The position numbers and the translations under genes were made by a program. This document shows positions 44,145 through 63,606 of a stretch of DNA of 64,000 bases, piece by piece (position 1 is the stretch's first letter; each line of letters opens with the position of its first letter). The notes under the pieces are model-generated. The model worked only from the letters and a program-made list of their open reading frames with translations. It had not been told where the DNA came from and searched no databases. Source of the stretch: Malus domestica (lineage: Eukaryota > Streptophyta > Magnoliopsida > Rosales > Rosaceae); contig NC_091669.1 in the NCBI RefSeq assembly GCF_042453785.1, positions 9,684,501 through 9,748,500 on the forward strand, written 5' to 3'.

Positions 44145-46690
44145 CGCACCTCAAGTAGGGTTGGATACGAGTTCGAAGGAGAAATTTTGGGAAGACCTTT
44201 GAGACTTGGTGCAAGGAATTACTCAGACGGAGAAGTTATTTATAGGAGGAGATTTAAATGGACACGTGGGCAGGGAGACAGGCAACTATGGAGGTTTTCA
44301 TGGTGGCCATGGTTTTGGGGAGAGAAACGAGGATGGGGAAGCTATCTTGGATTTTGCAATGGCATATGATCTCTTCTTAGCCAACACCTTCTTTAAGAAG
44401 AGAGAAGAACATGTGATCACCTACAAGAGTGGGTCGTCAAAAACACAAATAGATTTTCTTCTAATGAGGAAAGGGGATCGTATAACTTGTAAGGATTGCA
44501 AAGTTATACCAGGAGAGAGCGTGGCTAATCAACATCGCTTGTTGGTGATGGATGTACATATCAAAAGAGTGAGAAAAAAGAACAAGACTTGGAAGTGCCC
44601 AAGGACTAGATGGTGGAATCTAAAAGAAGAAAAACAAGCCATTTTCAAAGAGAAAGTAATCACCCAGTGTGTGTGGGATAGAGAGGGGGAAGCTAACCAA
44701 ATGTGGGATTCCATGGCTAGTTTTATCCGAAAAGTAGCAAAAGAGGTATTAGGAGAGTCCAAGGGCTTTGCCCCACACCAAAAGGAATCTTGGTGGTGGA
44801 ATGAGGAGGTACAAACAAAGGTGAAGGCTAAGAAGGAATGTTGTAAAGCCTTATACAAGGATAGGACCGATGAAAATGGTGAAAGGTATAGAAAAGCGAA
44901 GCAAGAGGTGAAGAAAGCTGTGAGAGAAGCTAAGTTAGCGGCTTATGACGATATGTATAAGCGACTAGATACCAAAGAAGGAGAGTTGGATATCTATAAA
45001 CTAGCTAGAGCAAGGGAAAAGAAGACAAGGGACCTAAACCAAGTGAGGTACATCAAGGATGAGGATGGAAATGTTCTTGCTACAGAGAACACGGTTAAAG
45101 ACAGATGGAAAGGTTATTTTCATAATCTTTTCAATGAAGGACATGAAAAGAGTGCTTCTTTAGGGGAGTTGAGGAACTCAGAAGAGTGTAGAAACTACTC
45201 TTTTTATCGTAGAATCCGGAAGGAAGAAGTGGTTGTAGCTTTGAAGAAGATGAAGCATAGAAAAGCAGTAGGCCCAGACGATATACCAATCGAAGTGTGG
45301 AAAGTTTTGGGAGAGACATGTATAACATGGCTCACTGACCTTTTCAATAGGATTTTGAAAACGAAGAAGATGCCAAATGAGTGGCGAATGAGCACTTTGG
45401 TGCATATCTACAAGAATAAGGGCGATGTACAAAATTGCATGAACTATAGGGGTATTAAGCTAATGAGTCATACAATGAAGCTTTGGGAGAGAGTCATTGA
45501 GCATAGATTGAGGCAAGAGACACGGGTTTCAGACAACCAATTCGGGTTCATGCCAGGACGCTCAACCATGGAGGCAATCTATCTCTTACGAAGATTGATG
45601 GAAAGATATAGAGATGGGAAAAAGGATTTACACATGGTCTTTATAGATTTGGAAAAAGCGTATGATAGGGTCCCAAGAGACATTCTTTGGAGGATTTTAG
45701 AGAAGAAAGGAGTACGAGTAGCATATATCCAAGCTATACAGGATATGTATGAAGGAGCAAAGACTGCCGTAAGAACTCATGAAGGACAAACCGAAAGCTT
45801 TCCCATAACTGTAGGATTACATCAAGGCTCATCCTTAAGTTCTTACCTTTTTGCGTTGGTAATGGATGAGTTAACAGGACATATTCAAGATGATATTCCT
45901 TGGTGTATGCTTTTCGCAGACGATATAGTGTTGATAGATGAAACTCAGGTAGGGGTAAATGCAAAGCTTAACCTTTGGAGAGAAGTGTTGGAATCTAAAG
46001 GTCTTCGCCTAAGCCGATCAAAGACAGAATATATGGAGTGCAAGTTCAGTGCAAATAGAGGCCAAAACGAGTTAGGGGTGAGGATCGGAGATCAAGAAAT
46101 ACCAAAGAGCGACCGTTTCCGTTACCTAGGATCTATCTTGCAAAAGAACGGAGAATTAGATGGAGATCTCAACCATAGAATACAAGCTGGATGGATGAAG
46201 TGGAAGAATGCATCCGGCGTGTTGTGTGACCGCCGTATGCCACTGAAGCTCAAGGGAAAATTTTATAGGACGGCAATAAGGCCGGCGATGCTGTATGGCA
46301 CAGAATGTTGGGCGGTGAAGCATCAACACGTACACAAAATGGGTGTAGCGGAGATGAGGATGCTTCGTTGGATGTGTGGGCACACGAGAAAGGATAAGAT
46401 TAGGAATGAGGATATCCGGGGTAAAGTAGGAGTAGCCGAAATTGAAGGAAAGATGAGAGAAAATCGGTTACGGTGGTTTGGACATGTGCAAAGAAGGCCT
46501 ACTGACGCTCTGATTAGAAGATGCGACTATAGGACAGAGGTTCAGGGCCGAAGGGGTAGAGGAAGACCTAGGAAAACTTTGGAAGAGACCCTAAGAAAAG
46601 ACTTAGAGTACTTGGATCTAACGGAGGACATGACACAGGACAGAACACAATGGCGTTCTAAGATTCATATAGCCGATCCCACTCAGTGAC
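44145..46690 (+). mobile_element. RTE-clade LINE, 5'-truncated, long open reverse transcriptase
   Basis: An open frame of 827 codons (44206-46689) lacks a convincing start codon. It encodes the end of an AP-like endonuclease (GGDLNGHVG, later KTQIDFLLM), then reverse transcriptase with [78 protein letters not shown] and the catalytic FADD ([11 protein letters not shown]). The C-terminus has [10 protein letters not shown] and [12 protein letters not shown], typical of plant RTE elements. Upstream, at about 44160-44205, the homologous endonuclease reading continues but meets a stop, so the 5' part is truncated or decayed. The usual 3' tail is missing: the element ends at CCCACTCAGTG, where other repeat sequence begins. 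Confidence 0.9.
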
Positions 46691-46949
46691 TTGGATTTTC
46701 CAAGTCTCCAACCGAGAAGTTTTCCTCACTCGGGAAATTAAGGGAACACTACCTCAACCTACATGCTCCACTCACAAAGTTTCAACATACAAGCTTCAAC
46801 AAAAGAAAATTCAAAGAACTTAGCGAAGAAGGCTTTGGTGTATTTAACACAATACGTTGAAATGAAGGAAAGCTTATTTATTGATATCCCCGATAAGTTA
46901 CAAATATGTACATATACTTGAGTGAAAATAAACAAACAAGAGGGAGCCT

Positions 46950-47498
46950 TCACAAAGGTTGCTTAGGAGAAGTCTCAGCAGTCGGTAGAGCCCCAGAAAG
47001 AGAAGACACCAGAGGGGGATCATTCGGAGCCTCAGTACTGGACAAAACCCTAGAAGGAGGAGGCATCAGAGGTTGATCATTTGGAGCTTCATTACGCGGT
47101 ACAGCCCCAGAAGACGAAGGAAATAAATGTCTTTGGAACAAACCCACAAATCTCTGATGATCAAGTAAAACCTGACCATCAGATTCCTTCATCTGGTCAA
47201 GCTTCCTCTTCATGTTTGTAGCATAGTTATGTGCGAGCCGGTGCAACTGTTTATTCTCATGCTTGAGCCCTCTAATCTCCTGTTTGAGACTCATCACTTC
47301 AGCCACCAATGATTCAACTTGGCGGGTTCGAGCAAATAGGCGTTGGGCCATATTAGACACAGAACCTGCACACTGAACACTGAGAGCCAGAGAATCCTTA
47401 ACAGCCAACTCATCAGACCGTTTGGAAAGTAGTCTGTTATCTTTTGGAGTGAGAAGGTTCCTGGCCACTACCGCAGTGGTCATATCATTCTTCATCAC
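46950..47498 (-). CDS. coiled-coil reading frame of the retroelement region
   Basis: A frame of 182 residues with a likely coiled coil (about residues 55-105: RQVESLVAEVMSLKQEIRG, HENKQLHRLAHNY) and a Pro/Ser-rich C-terminus with repeated EAPNDQPL or EAPNDPPL motifs. I recognise the type as one that recurs in repeats of apple-group genomes, with no known enzymatic domain. It is repeat-associated, not a host gene, and it abuts the inserted solo LTR. Confidence 0.55.
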   Translation of the reverse strand: MMKNDMTTAVVARNLLTPKDNRLLSKRSDELAVKDSLALSVQCAGSVSNMAQRLFARTRQVESLVAEVMSLKQEIRGLKHENKQLHRLAHNYATNMKRKLDQMKESDGQVLLDHQRFVGLFQRHLFPSSSGAVPRNEAPNDQPLMPPPSRVLSSTEAPNDPPLVSSLSGALPTAETSPKQPL

Positions 47499-47548
47499 GG
47501 AATCCCCAACGGTAAGAGGACCAGTAGGGGAGACGAAGGATGTGCGCC

Positions 47549-49783
47549 TGATGTGAAAAATAAGTTAACACACAAATTAAACCCTCTTGTTGACAATTGT
47601 AGTATATGTATAAGTAGGGATCGTTCTGGACCGGGGATTAGGAGGGCTTGCTAATAACCTCTCACTTGACTCAAAAATATAAGAAGAAACTTAAAAACAC
47701 AAAAGTAGGCTTTAAAACACTAAACTAGACTCAAAGAGTTCAAAACAAACTTAAGCACACTTTGATACAAGAAAATAAATGGGGGGTATTGGTTTTGGTT
47801 GTGATTGAGATAAAAAGTAAAACTAAAGATATGGTTGATGGATTAGCTAGAGATCCATTCTTCACACATGACACACTTGTACATGAATTGATTTCCAATT
47901 GCTTTTCAATAGATTATGAAACTCAACACCCCAGATTAACCGTGATGCACTAATTAATCCTCAGATTTTCCTTGATTTATTGAATTGGATGAATGCATAC
48001 AACAATCCAAATTATTCTCCAAAAGTCCTCTACATGAATGCATAATAGAGATACAATCAAAGATCATTACGTTCTATGAAAATCATAAGTGTTAACGAGG
48101 CATTCGTAACTATGAATGCATGATACGTTTGCCAAGAATTCAATTAACGCGATTGTGACTAGCAACCTTCACTACCAATGAATATAAACTTGTAACGATT
48201 AGGTGAAACTCATTTATATCCTAGCATCAAATTCATGCATGAAAACTAAATATGCATCCTTAATCAACATACAAGAATTAGTTTTGAAGAAAGTAGTTAA
48301 TTGAATTGCATTCACAACTTATTAAATCACAATTGGAAGAAATCAATTCATATCTCAAGCATGTTCATGGCTTCGAACTTCCCCCTAGCTAAGTAAGGTT
48401 TTAGTTCCTCATACTTGCAATTAAACAAAAACAATTGATATTAAACATAGAAAAACAAAGTAGAATACACCTAGAATGCTCCAACAACTCCAATGGAATG
48501 GCTAGCACAACTCCAAGCACTCCTTCTTCTTTGCAAGCAGCGGCACTAGAGGTTTTGGACGGTTTTGGGTGGTTTTTATGGTGTAGAATGGATGGGGAAT
48601 GGTATGGAAATGTTTAGGGTTGATGGGTGGTGTGGCTAGGGGTGATTTTTGGCTGAATTTGGAGAGAATGGTGGTGGAGAGGTGTGGCTAAGGCAAGGAT
48701 AAAATCTGTTTTTTTTTATGAATATGGAAGGTGGTATTTATAGGCTTGAGAGAGGACCACTCCATATCCTTTGCATGTGCAGCTTGTGTGGGTGTGTGTT
48801 GGCATGTTTCCTCTTTACATTTACACACACATGCTTCATCATTTCAACCACAACACACACACATTTTCTGCCCTATTTTCCTTTACATTTACACACACAT
48901 GCTTCATCATTTCAAGCACCAAACACCCACATTTTCAGCCCATGTTTCTCCTTTCCTTTGCATGTGTTGTGCCTTCTCTTCTAGCTGTGCATTTCCACTT
49001 GCTCCAAAGACAAATGAGTGTAATCATAACCCCATTTGCTGTTGAGTGTTGATGACAAAGCAAAACACAAAACAAGTGCCTTTTATTAGCCAAATCTGCT
49101 TAGCCCGTTTCTAAACCTTTCAGTGTTAAAATGCCCATAACTTCTTCTAGAAAAATGATATTAACAATCTGTAAATTGCTCCAGAAAGTAGACATCCGTA
49201 GCTTTCCAAGCATATAAGGCTCATTCTCTCATTCATTCGGAGCTGTTCGTAACATGCTTCCAAAGTCAGCTAATCTGCACAGGCAGTTTTGACGAATTTG
49301 TTGGTTGTCCATGTTTCTCTTTTGCACATGCCTTTCTTGCTGTTTTCTTCTTTGCATGTGTGTGTTGTCATCTTTGTTTCTCCTTTGCACATGACATGTG
49401 CTGTCCATGTTTAGATCCCCTTTGCATTTGCACACACTTGCTTCATCATTTCAATCACAAAACACACACAATTCCTTCACCTTTGCCATGAGTTTTGTCT
49501 TCACTTTGCATGTGGGCTTCTTTGCATGTGTTTTTCCTTGCAATTACACACACACACTTGCACACACAAAAGCCCAAAACGTCCATCCTCATGTCTCCAT
49601 GTTTGCACCATCCAATCTTAGCCCAAAAATGCTCCAAAGTGCTCCAAAATGTACCTTCTTGCATCCTTGGCCCAAAGAACCTACAAACACACAAAAATGG
49701 CTTAAACTACTAACATAACTAAGAACTAAGAACATAAATGCACGAAAACAAACATACTAAGTCGCATAAATATGCTCTTATCA
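47549..49783 (-). mobile_element. solo LTR, 2.2 kb, with 5-bp TSD
   Basis: Begins TGATGTGAAAAATAAG and ends ATGCTCTTATCA (TG to CA). It is flanked by GCGCC at 47544-47548 and 49784-49788. Read on the minus strand it starts TGATAAGAGCATATTTATGC, a start known in plant LTRs. No internal region or second LTR is seen, so it is probably a recombined solo LTR. The block TTTACACACACATGCTTCAT repeats inside at about 48820, 48888 and, diverged, 49430. Frames at 48718-49718 are low-complexity chance frames. Confidence 0.72.
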
Positions 49784-49788
49784 GCGCC

Positions 49789-51338
49789 ATATATTGTCTG
49801 GAGAAGGCGGGGCTGCCTCTTCAACAAGGTTCAAGTCAAAACGACGGTTGGAGGGGCCAGACATTTTCAAAGGTGTTGAAGAGAGAAGAGGTCGGACAAA
49901 TCAAGATCTTAGAAGTGCAAGAATGGAGCGCAACATCAGCTTTCCAGATACCACAAACCACTTTTTCAAAGTGCTCTGACAGAGTTAAAACATGTGAAGC
50001 TGGCAGCTCCCACTACCGTGCTATGACCAAGCAGGGTAAAGGAATAGCATTATTACTTGATGTTAGGGAGACTCCTATATATGTCGACCTCCATCCCTAA
50101 CGGACAGGCAGACCTGCAAAAATGTTCAACCCTTTCTCTTATCTGAGAGGGCACTCCCAACGAAGTCTTTCGAAATATTCAGCTTTCTTTCCCCCCGATA
50201 ATACCTCTGTAAACAAGCTATACTAAAGCAAGAATATCTCATATCATCAGGGTTAAAAGCAAGAGTATCCCATATCATGCTTTTTCCCTGTCTTTTCCTT
50301 TGACCTTGTTCTTACCTGCAAGACAAGGAGAAAGAGAGCAATCAATCAGCACTTGGAATCAAGCTTCCAGCCAGGAACTAGCTGCCTGGAACCCCTTACC
50401 TGATTACTTACCTGACATTGCTCTCGAGTACTCATCTTCAACATCTTATGCTTCCAGGGAAGATACCGCATATGCCTGAGGAACAGATAGGGCAAGTGAG
50501 AAGGATACAAGGAAGCATGTGGAGACAAGCGTAACAGCACACATGCCGATACATCTACTACTCTGTCAAAAGCAAAAGTATCCCATATCAGCAGGGTCGA
50601 ACATACTCTAGATTTGATGGACTTGTTTTGACCCTCAAATTCTTCAGTCGGCCTTATACTCTGGAGGAAACCAGAAAACCCTTCAGCCCGGTTCAAGAAT
50701 AAGCCTGTGGAAAGTTACTTCTTCAAAAGCAAAAGTATCCCATATCATCTCTTCTCATTTTTCTTCTCTTTATCCTTCATGCTGCCTGCAAGATAGGGAG
50801 AATGTGAACAATCAGCCGGAGCTCTGATTGCTTACCTTGTCTGTCACCTCTTTCAGCAGATCCCCTAGCCCGGCGACTTGGGGGACTCCTACTACATGGT
50901 TTGTATCGCGCTTGACCAAGCCTGAAACTATAAGTAAGCTTCAAGTGAAATTGATACATTACCTTGTGCATCTCCACCAGTTACAGATACCACCCCTGGA
51001 TGGAGGAAGAGTACTTCCAGAGAAGATGCCACATCTACCTATGAGACAGATAAGACAAGTCAAGACGATACCACACTCCGGTACTTAGAAGTTTCGTGGT
51101 TACGAGATCATTCTCCCACAATATTTCCTAATGTCATTTGTACTAAATCATTCACTTGTACTCACTAAAGGAGAGTTTGAACCTATGTACTTGTGTAAAC
51201 CCTTCACAATTAATGAGAACTCCTCTATTCCGTGAACGTAGCCAATCTGGGTGAACCACGTACATCTTGTGTTTGCTTTCCTATCTCTATCCATTTATAT
51301 ACTTATCCACACTAATGACCGGAGCAATCTAGCGAAGA
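49789..51338 (-). repeat. remaining retroelement sequence right of the solo LTR
   Basis: Continues the element interrupted by the solo LTR. Contains several diverged copies of a block with AAAAGCAAAAGTATCCCATATCA (about 50237, 50259, 50568, 50727) and a right part ending near GTACATCTTGTGTTTGC (51261). No host gene seen. Confidence 0.45.
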
Positions 51339-51339
51339 T

Positions 51340-51957
51340 CACAAAAAGTGACCGTTTTCGCTACCTAGGATCTATCTTGCAAGAGAACGGAGAATTAGAT
51401 GGAGATCTCAACCATAGAATACAAGCTGGATGGATGAAGTGTAAGAGTGCATCCGGCGTGTTGTGTGACCGTCGTAGGCCACTGAAGCTCAAGGGAAAAT
51501 TTTATAGGACGGCAATAAGGCCAGCGATGTTGTATGGCACAGAATGTTGGGCGGTGAAGCATCAACACGTACACAAAATGGGTGTAGCGGAGATGAGGAT
51601 GCTTTGTGGGATGTATGAGCACACGATAAAGGATAAGATTGGGAATGAGGATATCCGAGGTAAAGTAGGAGTAGCCAAAATTGAAGGAAATATGAGAGAA
51701 AATCGGTTCCGGTGGTTTGGACATGTGCAAAGAAGGCCTACTGACGCTCCGGTTCGAAAATGTGACTACGGGACAGAGGTTCAGGGCCGAAGGGGTAGAG
51801 GAAGACCTAGGAAAGCTTTGGAAGAGACCCTAAGAAAAGACTTGAGTACTTGGATCTAACGGAGGGCATGACACAAAACCGAGCGCAATGGCGTTCTAGG
51901 ATTCATATAGCTGACCCCACTTAGTGGGAAAAGGCTTTGTTGTTGTTGTTGTTGTTG
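51340..51957 (+). mobile_element. RTE LINE 3' fragment with (TTG)n tail
   Basis: Matches the 3' end of the LINE at 44145-46690 from its position 46105 onward (frame at about 51345-51855: [34 protein letters not shown]), then ends CCCCACTTAGTGGGAAAAGG and a TTG-repeat tail. It is a 5'-truncated insertion of about 610 bp. One base is lost near 51843 (KDLSTWI where the other copy has KDLEYLDL). The tail abuts CAD coding sequence. Confidence 0.88.
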
Positions 51958-52350
51958 GAGTTTGCTATGCTGAAGTGGTTTGGACAAGGAACAAAGATGG
52001 AGATGCCACCTACCCTCTAGTGCCTGGGCACGGATATATGTTCATCCATTAACTCATGATTTTATTTTTATCATATGATTAATTCTTAATTAACTACTGA
52101 TTAATGTACAAATTATAGACATGAGATTGCCGAGGTAGGTCCGAATAATGTTCCCGGATTCAAAGTTGGTGATCATGTCGGAGTTGGAACTCATATTAAT
52201 TCATGCAGAAGTTGTGATTATTGTAACGACATCCTTTAAGTTTAATGTGAAGGACTTGTTTACATTTACAACCGTCTCGACGTCGATGGTACCATGATGA
52301 AGGGTGGATTTTCCACTTACATTGTTGTCCATGAAATGTGTTGTGTCGCC
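51957..52350 (+). pseudogene. cinnamyl alcohol dehydrogenase-like fragment, copy 2
   Basis: Starts directly at the LINE tail with [19 protein letters not shown] and PLVPG (51957-52030), so the LINE lies inside the exon. After an intron of about 90 bp (donor now GC, acceptor TATAG near 52119) it continues [30 protein letters not shown], two in-frame stops, CEGLVYIYNRLDVDGTMMK and GGFSTYIVVHE. These are the catalytic-domain start and structural-zinc loop of the CAD/mannitol dehydrogenase family. The stops match those in copy 1. The rest of the gene is absent. Confidence 0.82.
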
Positions 52351-52889
52351 TCACGAGAAGTTATTTAATTTGATAGTTATACCAACCCATAGTGTTGCTA
52401 ATTAATCAGCATGTTGCAATGTTCCATATTTATTGCTCTTTGTTAATTAAAATGCTAGGTGGCGCAATCTGAATGGGTAACAATTACACCCAAAAAAAAA
52501 AAAGTTAGAGTTAGTCTTTGACTTTGTCCTGTGGGAGTTGGAGAGAGAAACTCTTTTTCTCTGTTTATAACTTCAGCGTACCTTAACCCCTAAGCGCACC
52601 TCGACCACGTTTATGTGAGTTTAAGCCTTCTCCCACTGGGCAGAGGCGTTTCCACCAACGCCCCGCCTCCAAAGCTGGCTAGGCGCACCCCGAGCCATGT
52701 TTTTTAAAACACTGATTCCGTTCAACAGAAATTCAAATGAGTAATAACATTAGTAGTCATATATAAATGATCAGTTGATCTTAATTTTCATTGAAAATAA
52801 TTTTTTGTAAATCATTAGCTTAGTGCACAAGAACGTGGAACAAATTGAGGTGAAGTAAAATAAGCTGAAGCAATTTGCCTACTTCTAGC
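52351..52889. other. intergenic, no gene
   Basis: Counterpart of 28906-29445, with the same AGGCGCACC-type repeat at about 52570-52710. Confidence 0.5.
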
Positions 52890-60151
<7,262 letters not shown>

Positions 60152-61008
60152 TGACCCTTGTTTTCCTGCCTTTTGTGGAACACAAACTTCGGTTTTTGTG
60201 GTTTTTTTTCAGACTTCCAATAGATGTTGGAGAAAGAAGCTGGCCAACTTGAGATATGCAATGCCCGATGTGGTATGGTATTAGCCTAACTGGATAATGT
60301 AAATTTAATATGTATAGATATATTGAGAAAAAATGAGGAGTTGTCGTATTTGAAAGAAGGGCACAAGGTCGATGAGTTTCAGATTCATCTTAACGCCCGC
60401 ATCATTACACGGTGTTATTATTTAGTATTGTAATATGAGTGAACCGCATGGCTAATATGTCATAAATTTGTAATATAATATTAAAAATTAAACATATATA
60501 CTATGATATATTTACTAAATTATAATACTATGTGACTGTGTTGATCATAAAATCAAAACTTCTACAATATCTTTAAGACTAATAACAAGTTGCCAAAATA
60601 TATTAATTTGACTTGGACTATAGAGTAGGCTGTGGACCCTCCAATTATAAGAATTGAATGTTTGGAGTTGAAGACAAAGAAAAAGGAGTTTGTGGATCGA
60701 ATGGGGGAATCTGAGTTTTGAACCTTATGTGGTGGCTAAGGAGATAACACAGTGAAATTTACAAATGAGAAGCCTACACGTATACAAGAGGCTCGATGCA
60801 CTTCCAAAATTCCATAGGCCAGTCCAATGCCGGCTGATGAAATGCCCAGCTAGATTCATTTTTAAATTCAACTGCTCACATTCAATTTAATCAATTTTAA
60901 CAGTGATAGATAAGTGGTTCTTTACCACAGTGATAAAAATGTATTGAGTATTTGCATCAAATGGGGCGTTGAGGGGGAGCGAAATGTGTAATCGTACATG
61001 ACCCCAAA
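60152..61008. other. subtilase copy 2 upstream region and end of the duplication
   Basis: Probable promoter of the subtilase. Homology to the copy 1 flank continues to about 60575, then unique sequence. No gene seen. Confidence 0.5.
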
Positions 61009-62751
61009 TGTCACAGCCCGTCCTGGAAATATACATTATTATTATCGTGGGTGTGAAAAGACAAAAAAGCCCTTGAGGGTTTTGACATCGTGGGGCTATG
61101 TGTGGTTGAGGGCTAATGTGTTCAGCCCCTATTATTTTGGACCCAATTGGAAGTAAGAAAATTGTTAGTTGTGATGGGTGACTTTAGGACCACACACACA
61201 CCCATAACCTTCTCTCTCTCCCCTCCCGTGTTCTCTCTCTATATCTTAGACTCCCTCTCTCTCTTCTCTCCTGTACGGACTCAAACCCAAAACCCGTTGA
61301 ATCGTGACGGATTGAGGATTCTAAGACCACCATTGTGTTCGTGAGGAGCATACGAGTCTTGGGATACACATTCCAGGTGAGAACTCCATTGTTTTCACGT
61401 CGAAACCATAACCCCGATTTGAGGTACTATTCATGCTCACGTAAAATGTTGATTTTTATGGAATTTCAAGACCATAGGAAGCTTAAGGAGGTTCTAAGGA
61501 GGCTCGGAGTGCTTCGTTGGAAGGATTTAGACGTTGGGATCGTGTGGACGAAGTTTGGCCGGTTTTCTTGGAATTCTCCTGTGAGATTTCATGACTTTTA
61601 GAACTTTAAATTAGTATGTTCATGTTCTTCATGTTGTTAGCTTTCCAATGGTTCAAATTTCATGAAAAATGGTGCAAAAACGAGCGAGAAAAAGGCAGTT
61701 ACAGGTCAGCCTAGAATCCGGCGCCGGTGACACAGTTCCGGCGTCTGGAGGTTGAAGGTGATGCGAGTGTGGGCGCGTGAGGCCGTGCCCTCCCCGACGC
61801 GTGAGCCACAAAAAAATTTATCTAAAAATATCACGATGTTCGTGAGGTTGTGTAGGTCACGTTGGTATATTCAAATACCAAAATTGAGCAATGTATGAGA
61901 AGTTATTAGCTAGTTTTGTCTATGTGCTTTAAAATAACGTTTTTATAGTTAATTCGCATATAGGTAAGACTTAACCCGAGGACGAGCGTATCCAGGGGCG
62001 ACTCGGGGGTTACGACCCGTCGATATATCAGTGAGTGGGCTTTTGTTTTCAGTATATATTTATATACTTAATATATTTCCCAGAAATGCATTTTAAGGAA
62101 AGTATGCTTTGAAATAATATGCCAAATGCTTTTATATTATGAATATGCATTCCATGGTTGCATATATATATAAATGTGGTGTTGTGGAGGCACATGTAAG
62201 TTCAGGTAAGTTATGTTTGAGTATGTGAATCATCGACGATGTGATATGTAATTTAATAATGTTGAGCTCATAAAATTGCACCTAGTGTGATTGTGATTTA
62301 GCCAGAGATATGAAGTACATACTTGTTTATTTACATCACCTCCCGCACTACATGCTCATATTGGATCCAACTTAAGTGCACAATCTTGTCGTACAGACCT
62401 TATTTATGGTTCCGACTCATAGGTGACTAGCGAATTATTGCCCAGCTATTATGAGAGAATATAATTGAGCATAATTATATTTCACCCAATTCTGTCGTAC
62501 ATACCCTTTTAAGGGTTCCGACTTATGTGCAGTTTATTGTCGTATAGGTCATTGTAGTGACTCCGACTAGATTGACTTTTGAGTTATGAATTCAGCCGTA
62601 CAGATTACCACAGGGGTTCCGGCTAGCATGTTATATTTATATGAAATTACTCTTACCTGATTGGCTTACTTTGTTATATCTTGGCATGGCATACATATTA
62701 TTATAATTATGTGAAGCATGAATTTAATCGATATGAATTCATATATATGTA

Positions 62752-62782
<31 letters not shown>

Positions 62783-63233
62783 TATGCATATGCTTATATT
62801 CTGATTCTGGGAAAAATTGTACATGTTTTACAGCGAGGGGTTAGATATGTTGATAAAGAAAATGATTTTGTAAAACAATTGTTTTTGCCCACTCACGTTT
62901 TCTGTTTTTGCGCCCCTCCAGGTTCTAAGTAAGCTTACTATTGGTGGCTTGGGATCGTCGGCAGTTCTGACTTATTTGAATAATAGTAGGACATTCCTGG
63001 TATTGTGTAACTAGTACTTGTCTTACTGGACTGCACCTAGACTTTCTATGCTCTGATTATGAGTGTTTACGGCTGTAACTAACTCCTATCACTTCATGTT
63101 AGTAATGCACTCTAGAAATGTGATTTTTTAATTATTCGTATATCTGCTATCTTTATCACTTCCGCACTGTGCACATGGCTACGTCACTTTCACGTGACGG
63201 GCAGCATGCCTTGATCTCGATCGGGGTGTGTCA
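61009..63233 (-). mobile_element. solo LTR, 2.2 kb, with 5-bp TSD CCAAA
   Basis: Starts TGTCACAGCCCGTCC and ends GATCGGGGTGTGTCA. CCAAA occurs at 61004-61008 and 63234-63238. On the minus strand the start TGACACACCCCGATCGAGAT resembles LTRs of rosaceous Ty3/gypsy chromoviruses, and orientation is inferred from this. Inside is a CT-rich block (61210-61270), diverged repeats containing GTCGTACAGACC and GGTTCCGACT (about 62388-62630) and a (GT)12 run at 62753-62776. No internal coding region or second LTR. Confidence 0.72.
62753..62776. repeat. (GT)n microsatellite
   Basis: Twelve GT units inside the solo LTR. Confidence 0.95.
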
Positions 63234-63398
63234 CCAAATTTGGAGGGCCCCCAAAAATTTTGCCATCTAATATTGTGTAATAATGTTCTATATTTAGAAA
63301 ATAGATCTTTTTAGCATTTTAAAATCTCATTGCATTCCTTATAAGAATAAATTTTTTTCCTTTTTAAATATAAAAGGGTGATGCTAAGAAGATTAACG

Positions 63399-63606
63399 GA
63401 CAAGGATTGTCTGCCCTCCCACTTCCGGTGCCCTCTTGTTTTGTGTGGTCACGGTTAAGCCACGTCAACATTGTATATTGTTTTTTTATAGAGATAATAA
63501 GACAAAAATGAATAGTAATATAAAATGTTGACGTGGCTTAATCGTGATTACACAAACAAGAGGGCATGGGAGAGCACCGGAAGTGGAAGGGCAGACAATC
63601 CTTGTC
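63399..63606. mobile_element. foldback MITE with long inverted arms
   Basis: GGACAAGGATTGTCTGCCCT at 63399 and its reverse complement at the right edge (63587-63606) bound the element. The arms extend about 75 bp each and include CGGTTAAGCCACGTCAACAT and ATGTTGACGTGGCTTAAT. Same family as 57079-57298. Confidence 0.82.

Larger units (their letters stand above)
46691..51338 (-). mobile_element. large non-autonomous LTR-type retroelement region (LARD-like fossil)
   Basis: Lies between the two LINE pieces. Contains a coiled-coil frame on the minus strand (46950-47498), a solo LTR inserted into it (47549-49783), diverged direct repeats with AAAAGTATCCCATATCA at about 50230-50760, and a right part (50860-51330) resembling LTR-type sequence known from rosaceous repeats. 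No protease, integrase or reverse transcriptase of its own was recognised. I cannot define both outer LTRs, so the limits are approximate. It looks broken. Confidence 0.5.

Noticed and set aside
44529-46383. Minus-strand frames opposite the LINE
   Set aside because: Antisense shadows of the reverse-transcriptase frame.
48718-49718. Several overlapping frames rich in His, Thr and Cys
   Set aside because: They arise from ACACAC-rich repeats inside a solo LTR and read similarly in all frames.
61147-61601. Two short plus-strand frames as possible genes
   Set aside because: They lie inside the solo LTR, with CT-rich composition and no recognisable domain.
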